Source: Bordetella parapertussis (GTDB lineage Bacteria; Pseudomonadota; Gammaproteobacteria; Burkholderiales; Burkholderiaceae_B). Taken from it: a stretch of DNA of 7,671 bases. Below the pieces are notes generated by a model that ran no database searches, was not told where the DNA came from, and saw only the letters and a list, made by a program, of their open reading frames with translations. The position numbers and the translations under genes were made by a program. Shown one piece after another: positions 1-6,433 of the stretch. The DNA is taken from positions 1-7,671 of the forward strand of contig CAMBZR010000110.1 of the NCBI GenBank assembly GCA_945872285.1, in the 5' to 3' direction. The first letter of the stretch is position 1; the number at the start of each line of letters is the position of its first letter.

Positions 1-1
1 C

Positions 2-433
2 ACTGCACCCATGATGATTGACGCATTGGGCGGACACGTCTCGATGGGAATGCCTTCGTTATCGGTAGCGATGCCGCACATACGGAGCAATACGTTTCGA
101 GCGCTGGCCATCGGGTCAACCGAACGTCTGAGTGCCTTGTCTAACGTGCCGACTTTACTCGAGCAAGGTCTAGAGATGACAGCGATGACCTGGTATGGCT
201 TGATGGTACGTGCGGGTACCCCAAAGGCCTCTACAGATGCAATTGTTCAGGCGATTGAAATAGCGTCTAAAGACCCACAAGTATTGAAGACGATGCACCA
301 TGAAGGCGCAACACCTTTATTTGGTTCGCCGGACTCGTTTGCACGCGAGGCAAAAGAAGAATTTGCTTTGGTGACGCCGCTATTAAAAAAATATTTGATG
401 GGTAACGAGCAACCTGCAGCATCTTCGAAATAA
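2..433 (+). CDS. Bug/TctC-family tripartite tricarboxylate transporter substrate-binding protein, C-terminal part
   Basis: The reading frame is already open at the left edge (it begins Thr-Ala-Pro before the first Met), so the start lies outside the window and 143 residues are visible. The family comprises periplasmic receptors that capture small carboxylates or similar solutes, classically for TctAB-type transporters. Seen here are the family's C-lobe hallmarks: a GGHVSMGMPSLSVAMPHI block, RALAIGSTERLSALSNVPTL, a WYGLMVRAGTPK block, and a final helix with a PLLKKYLMG-type end. A full member is usually about 320 residues, so a little under half is present. No TctA or TctB gene is in view, as is common for the many orphan Bug proteins of Burkholderiales. 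The ligand cannot be told from the sequence. The GST gene follows about 60 nt downstream on the same strand, and no hairpin terminator is visible between them. The family call is firm; the function is general only. Confidence 0.9.
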   Translation, partial: TAPMMIDALGGHVSMGMPSLSVAMPHIRSNTFRALAIGSTERLSALSNVPTLLEQGLEMTAMTWYGLMVRAGTPKASTDAIVQAIEIASKDPQVLKTMHHEGATPLFGSPDSFAREAKEEFALVTPLLKKYLMGNEQPAASSK

Positions 434-494
434 GATACTCGATGCTTAGCAGTCAACGATCAACATTTAACCAATACCTTTTTTGAGCGCTTTA

Positions 495-1121
495 ATGACG
501 ATTCAATTACACACCTTTGATACCCCAAACGGCCGTAAGATATCGGTTGCCCTTGAAGAGATGGGCGTACCCTATACGGTGCACACGGTCGACATCACTA
601 AAGACGAACAGTTCAAGCCTGCTTTTTTGAAGCTCAGTCCAAATAATAAAATCCCTGCAATTTTGGATACCGAGGGCCCAGGTGCAAAGCCAATCAGCGT
701 GTTTGAGTCAGGTGCAATCCTGATCTACCTCGCTGAAAAAACGGGTAAGTTTTTACCCACTGAGCCGCGTGCACGCGTTGCCGTTTATGAGTGGCTGATG
801 TTTCAAATGGCAGGCTTTGGTCCGATACCAGGGCAAGTTCATCACTTTTTAGGCTTGTCGAATGAGGACGATAAGCGCTATGGCTTGGCGCGTTATATGA
901 AAGAGACGCGACGCCTGTATGGTGTGATGGATCAACGCTTAGCTAAGCATATATTTTTTGCTGACGAGCTTTCGATCGCCGACTTTGCGATCTTGGGCTG
1001 GGCGTGGCGTCACCAACGCCATCAAGTCGATTTAAATGACTTCCCGAACGTGAAGCGTTGGTATGAAACGATGATGGCGCGCCCGGCTGTGCAGCGGGGT
1101 TTTGCGGTGGCGCTTAAATAA
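495..1121 (+). CDS. Glutathione S-transferase, YfcG-like (Nu class)
   Basis: This is a cytosolic glutathione-dependent enzyme of 208 residues with the usual two-domain GST layout. The thioredoxin-like N-domain (about 1-85) carries TPNGRKISVALEEMG at 10-24, the cis-Pro loop SPNNKIPAI at 48-56, and FESGAILIYLAEKTG at 70-84, where Glu-Ser binds the glutathione gamma-glutamyl group. The helical C-domain has GPIPGQVHHF near 109-118 and the SIADFA N-capping box near 160-165. TPNG, SPNNKIPAI and GQxHHF match what I recall of E. coli YfcG, whose class uses Thr/Asn rather than Tyr/Ser/Cys and shows disulfide-bond reductase activity. Substrate is therefore inferred only by class. I chose ATG at 495 because a GAG stands 7 nt upstream and the protein then begins at the fold's first strand. 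An in-frame TTG at 483 would add four residues but lacks a ribosome site. Confidence 0.9.
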   Translation: MTIQLHTFDTPNGRKISVALEEMGVPYTVHTVDITKDEQFKPAFLKLSPNNKIPAILDTEGPGAKPISVFESGAILIYLAEKTGKFLPTEPRARVAVYEWLMFQMAGFGPIPGQVHHFLGLSNEDDKRYGLARYMKETRRLYGVMDQRLAKHIFFADELSIADFAILGWAWRHQRHQVDLNDFPNVKRWYETMMARPAVQRGFAVALK

Positions 1122-1167
1122 GGGGCGGTTTACTTTTTGGCGATGACGCTGCGAATGTAAACGATGC

Positions 1168-1911
1168 TTATCGACCGTAAAGACTTTGACCAAGAATACC
1201 GAGACCTGAAATTAGCATCACAACTTCCATGAGCTGCATGAAACGGTGTTCAGGTAGCGCTAAGACAATACGTTTTGATAGAATCGATCCGGCCATCACG
1301 CATAAGCCAAGCAAGAGGCCTTGAGTGATAGCCAAAGCATCGAGCACACCGAGTTGCTGAAACACAAATATTTTTGCAATAAGCATAAACAAAGAGCTGG
1401 CGGCTTCGGTACCTAGATAGGCGCCTTTGACTAAACCGAAGGCCAGAAAAAAAGGTGTGTTGATGGCGCCTGTCGCCGCTACGATCCCTGTTAAATAGCC
1501 GATTGCTGCACCCACGACACTCATGTGCCAAAGCGTAATCGTAAAAGCTTGGCGTCGCATCCAGCGGCGAATCGGAATCAAGGCAATCAAAAAGATTCCG
1601 AGTAGTGCTTCAATGAGTGTTGCGTTGAGTAAAACTAGTGTGTTAGCGCCTAAGGCCACAGCGGGGATCGCGGTGAGGCTGTACACGAGGCAGACTTTCC
1701 AGTTCGTTTCACGCCACCACAAGATCACCCGCGAAAAGTTTGCAAGCGTAGCGGTGATGGCAATGATGGATACCGTTTGAATGGGCCCGTAAAAATGGAC
1801 TAGAGCAGGCATCAGGATGATGGTGGTGCCAAAACCGATCACCCCGCCAAGTACGCCTGCGATCAGACCTAAGGATCCTAGAATCAAAATACTGAAGACG
1901 AGATCCGTCAT
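1168..1911 (-). CDS. TauE/SafE-family membrane exporter (sulfite/organosulfur or other anion)
   Basis: This inner-membrane protein of 247 residues is almost wholly hydrophobic, with about seven or eight membrane segments in two related halves. Each half opens with a glycine-rich helix pair typical of TauE/SafE (DUF81): AGVLGGVIGFGTTIILMPAL near 18-37, and GYLTGIVAATGAINTPFFLA near 138-157. The basic stretch RRWMRR at 115-120 marks the cytoplasmic joint between the halves. Characterised relatives export sulfite or sulfoacetate made during sulfonate breakdown, but the family is broad and many members are unassigned. The start lies 35 nt after the stop of the dioxygenase gene on the same strand, so the two are probably co-transcribed. 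The only possible start in the frame is ATG at 1911, since a TGA lies four codons upstream. No purine-rich ribosome site precedes it, so translation may be weak or coupled. Substrate unknown. Confidence 0.88.
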   Translation of the reverse strand: MTDLVFSILILGSLGLIAGVLGGVIGFGTTIILMPALVHFYGPIQTVSIIAITATLANFSRVILWWRETNWKVCLVYSLTAIPAVALGANTLVLLNATLIEALLGIFLIALIPIRRWMRRQAFTITLWHMSVVGAAIGYLTGIVAATGAINTPFFLAFGLVKGAYLGTEAASSLFMLIAKIFVFQQLGVLDALAITQGLLLGLCVMAGSILSKRIVLALPEHRFMQLMEVVMLISGLGILGQSLYGR

Positions 1912-1946
1912 GAAGCGTGATCAGAGTAGCGTGGGCTGCAAAATGG

Positions 1947-2822
1947 TCAACGCGTTTGTTCGAGCGTGGGTGCGCTGTCAGTCAAGGTCATGCGACGCAT
2001 GTCGCGTTTGTATATTTTGTCATCGTAAGGGCGCGCGCGATGCATGGTGCAGCGGTTATCCCACATTACCAGATCGAGTTGGCTCCAAACATGGCTGTAG
2101 ACAAATTCACGTCGCGTGGCCTCTTCAATTAAGTCTCGAATCAAGACCATGCCCTCGGGTCTGGGCATGCCGTGCACCACGCCAATATGTGAAGCTAAAT
2201 AAATTGACTGGCGCCCCGAGCCTGGGTGTTTGCGCACCAAACGTTGCGGTACAGGCGCGTAGTTCAGTTTTTCTTGTTCGTTGAAGGCATCAAAGCCAAG
2301 CTGCGCACGTGAATAAATTAAAGAGTGATCGCAGACCAAGGGGGTGATGAAGGCTTTGGTTTTTTCAGGCAGTCGATCCCAGGCCGCGCGCATATCGGCA
2401 AACTCGGTATTGCCACCCTCGGGCGGAATCACGCGCGCATGCAGCATTGAATATTTGGCTGGCGTCGCTTTAAAGCTGCTATCCGAATGCCAAAGCGCAT
2501 TGCCTAAGTTAAACATGCGACGTCGATCATCTGCCGCCAAAATTGAGCCATCTACATCCAAATTTGAAATATCGTTCATCTGGTTATAGGCGAGGCGTTG
2601 CTTGTGCACATCGACCACGGCACGTGTTTCTTCTAGCGGTCCCAAACTGCGCGCGAAGGCAACCTGTTGATCGTCGTCTAGTTCTTGTTTGGGAAACACT
2701 ACCACCGCATAGCGATCCATCGTGCGGTCAATGGTTTGGATTTGTGCTGCGGTCAGAGGTTGCCGCAGGTCGAGGTCACTAATCTCGGCAGCAAAGTCCT
2801 TACCAATCGGTTTAATTTGCAT
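1947..2822 (-). CDS. TfdA-like (TauD/TfdA family) Fe(II)/2-oxoglutarate-dependent dioxygenase
   Basis: This soluble enzyme of 291 residues couples 2-oxoglutarate decarboxylation to hydroxylation of a small acid, usually followed by release of a leaving group such as sulfite, a phenol or an alcohol. The iron triad is intact: His112 and Asp114 in ALWHSDSSF, and His261 in WDNRCTMHRARPYD. The 2-oxoglutarate carboxylate anchor is Arg276 or Arg277 in RDMRRMTLTD. YSMLHARVIPPEGGNTEFADMRAAW (about 124-148), the LVRKHPGSGRQSIY block and REFVYSHVW resemble 2,4-D dioxygenase TfdA more than taurine dioxygenase TauD as I remember them. True 2,4-D activity is not implied. I prefer ATG at 2822: it has a GAG about 9 nt upstream and gives the family's normal N-terminus. 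An upstream in-frame TTG at 2843 would add seven residues. The TauE/SafE exporter follows directly. An open frame of 155 codons opposite it is a shadow. Confidence 0.92.
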   Translation of the reverse strand: MQIKPIGKDFAAEISDLDLRQPLTAAQIQTIDRTMDRYAVVVFPKQELDDDQQVAFARSLGPLEETRAVVDVHKQRLAYNQMNDISNLDVDGSILAADDRRRMFNLGNALWHSDSSFKATPAKYSMLHARVIPPEGGNTEFADMRAAWDRLPEKTKAFITPLVCDHSLIYSRAQLGFDAFNEQEKLNYAPVPQRLVRKHPGSGRQSIYLASHIGVVHGMPRPEGMVLIRDLIEEATRREFVYSHVWSQLDLVMWDNRCTMHRARPYDDKIYKRDMRRMTLTDSAPTLEQTR

Positions 2823-2850
2823 GGTCGTTGTCTCAGTCGGCAAATTCGGG

Positions 2851-2858
2851 ATTCACCC
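2851..2858. repeat. ATTCACCC repeat, copy 1 (upstream of dioxygenase gene)
   Basis: This is one of two exact copies of ATTCACCC in the divergent intergenic region. The other is at 2958-2965, 107 bp away in the same orientation, about ten helical turns. Read on the minus strand it is GGGTGAAT. This copy sits in GGGATTCACCC, just upstream of the preferred dioxygenase start. It may be a regulator site or chance; eight bases twice in about 250 bp is suggestive only. Confidence 0.3.
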
Positions 2859-2869
2859 ATTCTTGTGAC

Positions 2870-2879
2870 TTAATATTAA
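2870..2879. promoter_or_regulatory. AT-only palindrome TTAATATTAA upstream of dioxygenase gene
   Basis: A perfect 10-bp palindrome made only of A and T lies about 48 bp upstream of the dioxygenase ATG. Its position fits a promoter or operator element for the minus-strand unit, and TAATAT or TATTAA within it could act as a weak -10 box. I found no good -35 hexamer at the proper distance, so the promoter role is a guess. Confidence 0.25.
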
Positions 2880-2953
2880 CGGCAAAAATCTTGATTTGGG
2901 AGCTTAGACCCGATGGTTTTTCGAGCAAAAGGAGACTCAGACAGACTGGTGTA

Positions 2954-2963
2954 GTGAATTCAC
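2954..2963. promoter_or_regulatory. Palindrome GTGAATTCAC in the divergent region, possible operator
   Basis: A perfect 10-bp palindrome lies about midway between the dioxygenase and trhO starts. It overlaps the second copy of the ATTCACCC repeat (2958-2965). A symmetric half-site shared with copy 1 at 2851-2858 is what a dimeric repressor or activator with a main and an auxiliary operator could leave. No regulator gene is in the window, so no protein can be named. Confidence 0.3.
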
Positions 2964-3016
2964 CCCCTTAACCGATGCCGAGTTGGCTATCGTAGCTCCG
3001 CGGTTCTTGGTAGCTC

Positions 3017-3022
3017 TATAAT
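3017..3022 (+). promoter_or_regulatory. Possible -10 box (TATAAT) of trhO promoter
   Basis: An exact consensus TATAAT stands 58 bp before the preferred trhO ATG at 3080. No TTGACA-like -35 lies at 16-18 bp spacing; the sequence there is TAGCTC-like. GTAGCTC occurs twice, at 2992-2998 and 3010-3016, directly before the box. Transcription from here would begin near 3029, which would leave almost no leader for a GTG start at 3032 and so favours the ATG at 3080. Confidence 0.4.
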
Positions 3023-3079
3023 CAGTTCGCGGTGCGCCCGAACTTTGGTGTGAGTGCCGCTCACCGCCTAGCCGAACCA

Positions 3080-4030
3080 ATGCCTACCAGCCAATTTTTG
3101 ACCGTTGCTTTCTATAAATTTGTCGACCTACCTGACTTTGAGCAGCGCCGGCTGCCGCTGCTTGAGCTGTGTGAAAAACGTAATATCAAGGGTCTGATAT
3201 TACTTGCACGCGAGGGGATCAACAGCACGCTCGCCGGAACAGAACTCGATATTCGGGCAGTGTTGGCACATGTGCTGGCAGATCCTGCCTTTGCCGATCT
3301 GCAGTACAAAGAGGCGTGGGCAACTCACCCACCGTTTCGTCGGATGAAAATTCGGATCAAAAAAGAGATCGTCACCATGGGTGTGCCAGGCATTAGCCCC
3401 ACCCACATGGCTGGCACCTACGTGAAGCCGCAAGATTGGAACGCCTTAATCAGTGATCCAGACGTGGTGTTGATTGATACGCGCAACGACTACGAGGTTG
3501 AGCTAGGCACCTTCAAAGGGGCTCTAGATCCAAACATCGGCACCTTCTCTGAATTACCCTCTTGGGTCGCTCAGGCCAAGGCACTTGAAGCGCGCACCGG
3601 TAAAAAGCCTAAAGTGGCGATGTTTTGCACCGGCGGTATTCGCTGTGAAAAGTCGACCGCACTGATGCGTGCCAAGGGTTTTGACGAGGTCTATCATCTT
3701 GAAGGAGGTATTCTTAAATACCTCGAGACCATTCCCCCTGAGCAAAGTTTGTGGGAGGGAGAGTGCTTTGTCTTTGACGAGCGCGTTTCAGTCGGTCATG
3801 GATTGCAGCAGACCTTGCGCCCGCTCTGCCGCTGCTGTCGCCAGCCTTTACCTGATGGCGCAACAGAGTCGCCGCTTTACGAAGAGGGCGTGAGTTGCCC
3901 GCGCTGTATCAATAAAACGACCGAACTACAAAAAAGCGGTGCGCGCGAACGACAGCGTCAATGCGAGCTCGCTAAAAAACGCGACTCGGCTCATGTTGGG
4001 GCAAAGATGCCTACAACTACTCGGGCTTAA
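3080..4030 (+). CDS. trhO: tRNA uridine(34) hydroxylase TrhO (YceA-type rhodanese-domain protein)
   Basis: TrhO catalyses oxygen-dependent hydroxylation of wobble uridine 34 in certain tRNAs, the first step towards 5-methoxyuridine or 5-carboxymethoxyuridine. The protein has 316 residues, in the family range. An N-terminal acylphosphatase-like/YceA domain (about 5-100) carries FYKFVDLPDF and LLAREGINSTLAG. The rhodanese domain (about 125-225) has LIDTRNDYEVELGTFKGA and the active loop FCTGGIRCEKS, with Cys183 as the conserved catalytic-type cysteine and Cys189 nearby. A cysteine-rich tail (Cys250, 252, 253 and 273, 276) resembles a metal site, as in longer YceA proteins. The frame stays open upstream to a GTG at 3032, but homologues begin close to the FLTVAFYKF strand and a TATAAT at 3017 sits too near that GTG, so I chose ATG at 3080. 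Its ribosome site is poor. The last 14 bp overlap the convergent Bug gene. Confidence 0.93.
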   Translation: MPTSQFLTVAFYKFVDLPDFEQRRLPLLELCEKRNIKGLILLAREGINSTLAGTELDIRAVLAHVLADPAFADLQYKEAWATHPPFRRMKIRIKKEIVTMGVPGISPTHMAGTYVKPQDWNALISDPDVVLIDTRNDYEVELGTFKGALDPNIGTFSELPSWVAQAKALEARTGKKPKVAMFCTGGIRCEKSTALMRAKGFDEVYHLEGGILKYLETIPPEQSLWEGECFVFDERVSVGHGLQQTLRPLCRCCRQPLPDGATESPLYEEGVSCPRCINKTTELQKSGARERQRQCELAKKRDSAHVGAKMPTTTRA

Positions 4031-4991
4031 TTCCAGCGTCTTTTACGATTTTTGCGTATTTGGCTACGGCCTCTTTTTGCAGGGCAGCGAGTTCTTGAGG
4101 CCCAGAAGGGACAATGTCAAAACCAAATTTTTTGATTTTGCTTGCTACCTCTGGGTTTGCCAAGGCCTTCAGGAGTTCGGTGCTGAGTTTGTTGATGACG
4201 GCAGGTGGCGTACCCGCTCTGGTAAAAAACGCCAGCCACGACCAGTGCCCGTAGTCCTTGAGTCCTGCGGTTTCGGCAACTGCGGCAATGCCTGGTGCCT
4301 CGTCGATACGCTGTGGCCCAGTCACAGCGATGGCACGTAGTTTGCCCGTGGCAACTTGCGCCATGCCTGAGCCCGTTGGCTCGCATACCAGTTGCACCTG
4401 ATTACCCATTAAATCGTTAAGCGCCTGCGTTGAGGTTTTGTAGGGCACGAAAGTAATGCTTATCCCAGACATGACTTTAAGCATTTCAATACAAATTCTA
4501 GAACTGGCTGTGCCGGCGCCATAATTCAATGTTGTTGGATTGGCTTTCGCATAGGCGATCAATTCTGCCACATTGTTGACGGGTAAGGCTGAGGGCACTA
4601 ACAATACGTTGTACGCATTATCAAGTGCCTTGGCGACAGCAGCAAAGTCTTCGATTGGGTCGAAGGGCAGTTTGGCATACAGGCTTGAAATTGCAGCCAT
4701 TGTTGTGCTTGAACCAAACACCAGCGTATAGCCGTCAGGCGCCGCTCTTGCAGCAGCCTCGACGCCAATCATGCCTTGCGCGCCAGGGCGATTTTCAACA
4801 ATGACTGCCTGTTTGACCTGTTCAGATAATTTGTCAGCGATCAGGCGCGCAACGACATCGGTAGCGCCGCCTGCGGCCAGTGGCACAATGATACGAAGCG
4901 GTCGGACTGGAAAGTCTTGAGCCTGGGCCGACGCGAGGATGCCGAACATGAAAGAGATTAGGCCAACAGACAATATTTTTCGTTTCAACAT
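4017..4991 (-). CDS. Bug/TctC-family periplasmic substrate-binding protein
   Basis: This complete receptor of 324 residues is exported by a Sec signal peptide: MLKRK, a hydrophobic core to about residue 20, and a likely cut after Ala-Gln-Ala at 24 (mature start QDFPVRP). Family hallmarks follow in order: IIVPLAAGGATDVVARL (34-50), VENRPGAQGMIG (65-76), APDGYTLVFGSS (84-95), LPFDPIEDFAAVA (108-120), LNYGAGTASS (155-164), GKLRAIAVTG (216-225) and the end VKDAGIKPE. The family binds small carboxylates and related solutes; this ligand is unknown. It starts 41 nt after the second permease gene of the ABC operon, with its own good ribosome site, so it is probably read from the same transcript. No TctA or TctB gene is in view. 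Its stop codon lies inside the 3' end of convergent trhO. A frame of 89 codons inside it is a shadow. Confidence 0.94.
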   Translation of the reverse strand: MLKRKILSVGLISFMFGILASAQAQDFPVRPLRIIVPLAAGGATDVVARLIADKLSEQVKQAVIVENRPGAQGMIGVEAAARAAPDGYTLVFGSSTTMAAISSLYAKLPFDPIEDFAAVAKALDNAYNVLLVPSALPVNNVAELIAYAKANPTTLNYGAGTASSRICIEMLKVMSGISITFVPYKTSTQALNDLMGNQVQLVCEPTGSGMAQVATGKLRAIAVTGPQRIDEAPGIAAVAETAGLKDYGHWSWLAFFTRAGTPPAVINKLSTELLKALANPEVASKIKKFGFDIVPSGPQELAALQKEAVAKYAKIVKDAGIKPE

Positions 4992-4997
4992 TTTGTA

Positions 4998-5002
4998 TCC
5001 TT
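4998..5002 (-). promoter_or_regulatory. Ribosome binding site (AAGGA) of the Bug-family gene
   Basis: AAGGA, within AAAAGGA on the minus strand, ends 6 nt before the ATG at 4991. It is the clearest Shine-Dalgarno match in the window and fixes this start. Most other genes here have weaker sites, so the last gene of the run may be translated more strongly and independently of the genes before it. Confidence 0.65.
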
Positions 5003-5032
5003 TTCGTTATTATCGGAGTGTCTAAATGCGAA

Positions 5033-5698
5033 CTAGCTAGGGATCAAGAATCGTCTTTCAATTTGCCGAGCCACCAGAACAATCACGGACACCAAGCAAA
5101 GGTAGATAAAGGCTGCAAACAAGTACGCTTTAAAAAATTGAAAATTTGTTGATGCAAGCTCTTGCACGCGTGCAAAAAATTCAGTGTACTGAATCAAAAA
5201 CGCGACCGAACTGTCTTTTAAGTTTCCAATGCATTGGTTAGTGAGTGCGGGGATCGATTGCCTCAATACCTGAGGCAAAATGATAAGTTGAAAAATTTTA
5301 AAAGAGCTAAACCCCTGAGCCTTAGCGGCCTGAAGCTCTGCGCTCTCTAAGCCATTAAAGGCCGTGTTCAGGTATGCCGCATTATAGGCGGCGATGTTCA
5401 TTGTGAACCCGATCATTGCCACAGTAAAAGGTGAACACTTAATACCCCACTGTGGCAGCCCGTAATACATTAAAAACAACAACACGATCAAGGGCATACC
5501 AATAAAAAATGAAATGTAGCCTTTAACCACGGTGCGAATGAGCTTATTTTGACTGATTGAGAAATAGAACACAACAATGCCGAACAAGAAGCCCGACAGG
5601 CTAGCAAAAACGGCAAGCTTGAGTGTTTGCTCTAGCCCGGTCAGGATCAGGGGGAATTGCTCAAGTAAGTCGCGCTCGAACGCGCCCATCCCAGTCAC
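5033..5698 (-). CDS. Amino acid ABC transporter permease (HisM/GlnP family), second subunit
   Basis: This inner-membrane subunit of a polar amino acid importer has 221 residues and about five membrane helices. The ATPase-contacting EAA loop is clear: ELQAAKAQGFSSFKIFQLII followed by LP (about 121-142). The upstream segment FFIGMPLIVLLFLMYYGLP (64-82) matches the family block usually written F-R-G-T-P-L-L-V, but Ile replaces the customary Arg. The start is GTG at 5698: its last two bases begin the TGA of the ATPase gene (a GTGA overlap of 4 nt), and GAGG stands about 9 nt upstream, which suits translational coupling. An in-frame ATG at 5689 would drop three residues but is badly placed for that site. 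Together with the permease ending at 6434 it should form the heterodimeric membrane channel. Substrate is not readable from the sequence. Confidence 0.93.
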   Translation of the reverse strand: MTGMGAFERDLLEQFPLILTGLEQTLKLAVFASLSGFLFGIVVFYFSISQNKLIRTVVKGYISFFIGMPLIVLLFLMYYGLPQWGIKCSPFTVAMIGFTMNIAAYNAAYLNTAFNGLESAELQAAKAQGFSSFKIFQLIILPQVLRQSIPALTNQCIGNLKDSSVAFLIQYTEFFARVQELASTNFQFFKAYLFAAFIYLCLVSVIVLVARQIERRFLIPS

Positions 5699-6432
5699 GA
5701 TGATTGACCCTCGCGCCCAAAAAATTCTCTGACTTTCAGGTCAGGATGATTCGTGGCTAAATGGTCAATCGTATCCTCTGCCGTCACAACGCCTTGCTCA
5801 AGAAAAATGATTTTTTTCGAAATCTGTCGAGCGAGCATTAAGTCATGCGTGACACACAGCATCGTGATGCTATCGCGATGGAGCCGATTAAATAATTCTG
5901 CAACCTCACGCACCATGATTGGATCCAGAGCCGAAGTGGGTTCGTCAAATACCACGACGGCTGGGTCCATCGCGAGTGCTCGGGCAATCGCAGCGCGCTG
6001 CTTTTGGCCGCCAGAAAGTTGTTCGGGATATTTATGCTGATGCGTGATCATATCGAGACGCGACAGCTCAAAGGCAGCCTTCTCGTTCGCCTCAGCGCGA
6101 CTCATCTTTTTTAACTTGCGTAAGGCGAGCGTGACGTTATCAACGACTGTCAGATGACGGTATAGGGCAAACTGTTGAAAAACAAATCCGATGTTTTGTC
6201 TCAGTGCTCGTACATCGGTACTTGCGCTTGTAATATCACTGCCACGAAAACGAATCGTGCCAGACGTGGGCTCGACCAAGCGATTCAAACAACGAAGTAA
6301 GGTCGATTTTCCGCATCCTGAAGGCCCCATCACGACTTTAAGCTCACCTTCTAGCAGGTCAAGATTGACGCCATTTAACACGATGTTGTCTTGGATTTTT
6401 TTTACGAGATTGCGAACTTCGATGAGTGCCAT
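5695..6432 (-). CDS. Amino acid ABC transporter ATP-binding protein (GlnQ/HisP family)
   Basis: This cytoplasmic ATPase of the importer has 245 residues, a normal length. All ABC motifs are intact: Walker A GPSGCGKST (36-44), Q-loop glutamine in FVFQQF (83-88), signature LSGGQ (139-143), Walker B VVVFDE with catalytic Glu164, D-loop SALD, and switch His196 in VTHD. The spacing and the phrases LLRCLNRL and DEPTSALDP are those of the polar amino acid subfamily. Two starts compete. ATG at 6441 overlaps the permease gene by 8 nt but directly abuts the AGGGG. ATG at 6432 lies 9 nt after AGGGG, one base beyond the permease stop, and begins with the usual MALIEVRNL. I chose the latter. It is sandwiched between two permease genes, which points to a heterodimeric channel. 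Confidence 0.96.
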   Translation of the reverse strand: MALIEVRNLVKKIQDNIVLNGVNLDLLEGELKVVMGPSGCGKSTLLRCLNRLVEPTSGTIRFRGSDITSASTDVRALRQNIGFVFQQFALYRHLTVVDNVTLALRKLKKMSRAEANEKAAFELSRLDMITHQHKYPEQLSGGQKQRAAIARALAMDPAVVVFDEPTSALDPIMVREVAELFNRLHRDSITMLCVTHDLMLARQISKKIIFLEQGVVTAEDTIDHLATNHPDLKVREFFGREGQSS

Positions 6433-6433
6433 G

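Larger units (their letters stand above)
2823..3079. other. Divergent intergenic region between dioxygenase unit and trhO
   Basis: This is the largest gap in the window, about 257 bp between the chosen starts. It holds the two ATTCACCC copies, the palindromes TTAATATTAA and GTGAATTCAC, the GTAGCTC direct repeat and a TATAAT box facing trhO. A strong-looking AAAGGAG at 2928-2934 is not followed by a usable start: the nearest GTG is followed at once by TAG. I see no small gene, RNA gene or terminator hairpin here. Confidence 0.6.

Noticed and set aside
1122..1167. GTTTAC / GTAAAC inverted repeat (1128-1133 and 1157-1162) as a bidirectional terminator between the convergent genes
   Set aside because: Only six base pairs with a 23-base loop and no U-tract; too weak to call a terminator.
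1817..2284. Plus-strand open frame of 155 codons over the dioxygenase and exporter genes
   Set aside because: It lies opposite two genes with clear family motifs, spans their junction, resembles no family I know, and its translation is Cys/Arg-rich in a way typical of shadow frames.
1947..2822. Naming the dioxygenase tfdA (2,4-D degradation) or tauD (taurine)
   Set aside because: Motifs support the family and a TfdA-like subgroup, but none of the other 2,4-D genes or a taurine transporter is present, so a specific substrate would be over-called.
2928..2955. AAAGGAG suggesting a small leader ORF before trhO
   Set aside because: No ATG or TTG follows at proper spacing, and the only nearby GTG is followed directly by TAG.
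3939..4340. Plus-strand open frame of 133 codons across the trhO / Bug junction
   Set aside because: It overlaps the end of trhO in another frame and the antisense of the Bug gene, both strongly supported, and shows no domain or ribosome site.
5033..5040. CTAGCTAG palindrome at the end of the second permease gene as an operator
   Set aside because: It is largely the Ser codon plus the TAG stop; eight bases with no second copy near the Bug start.
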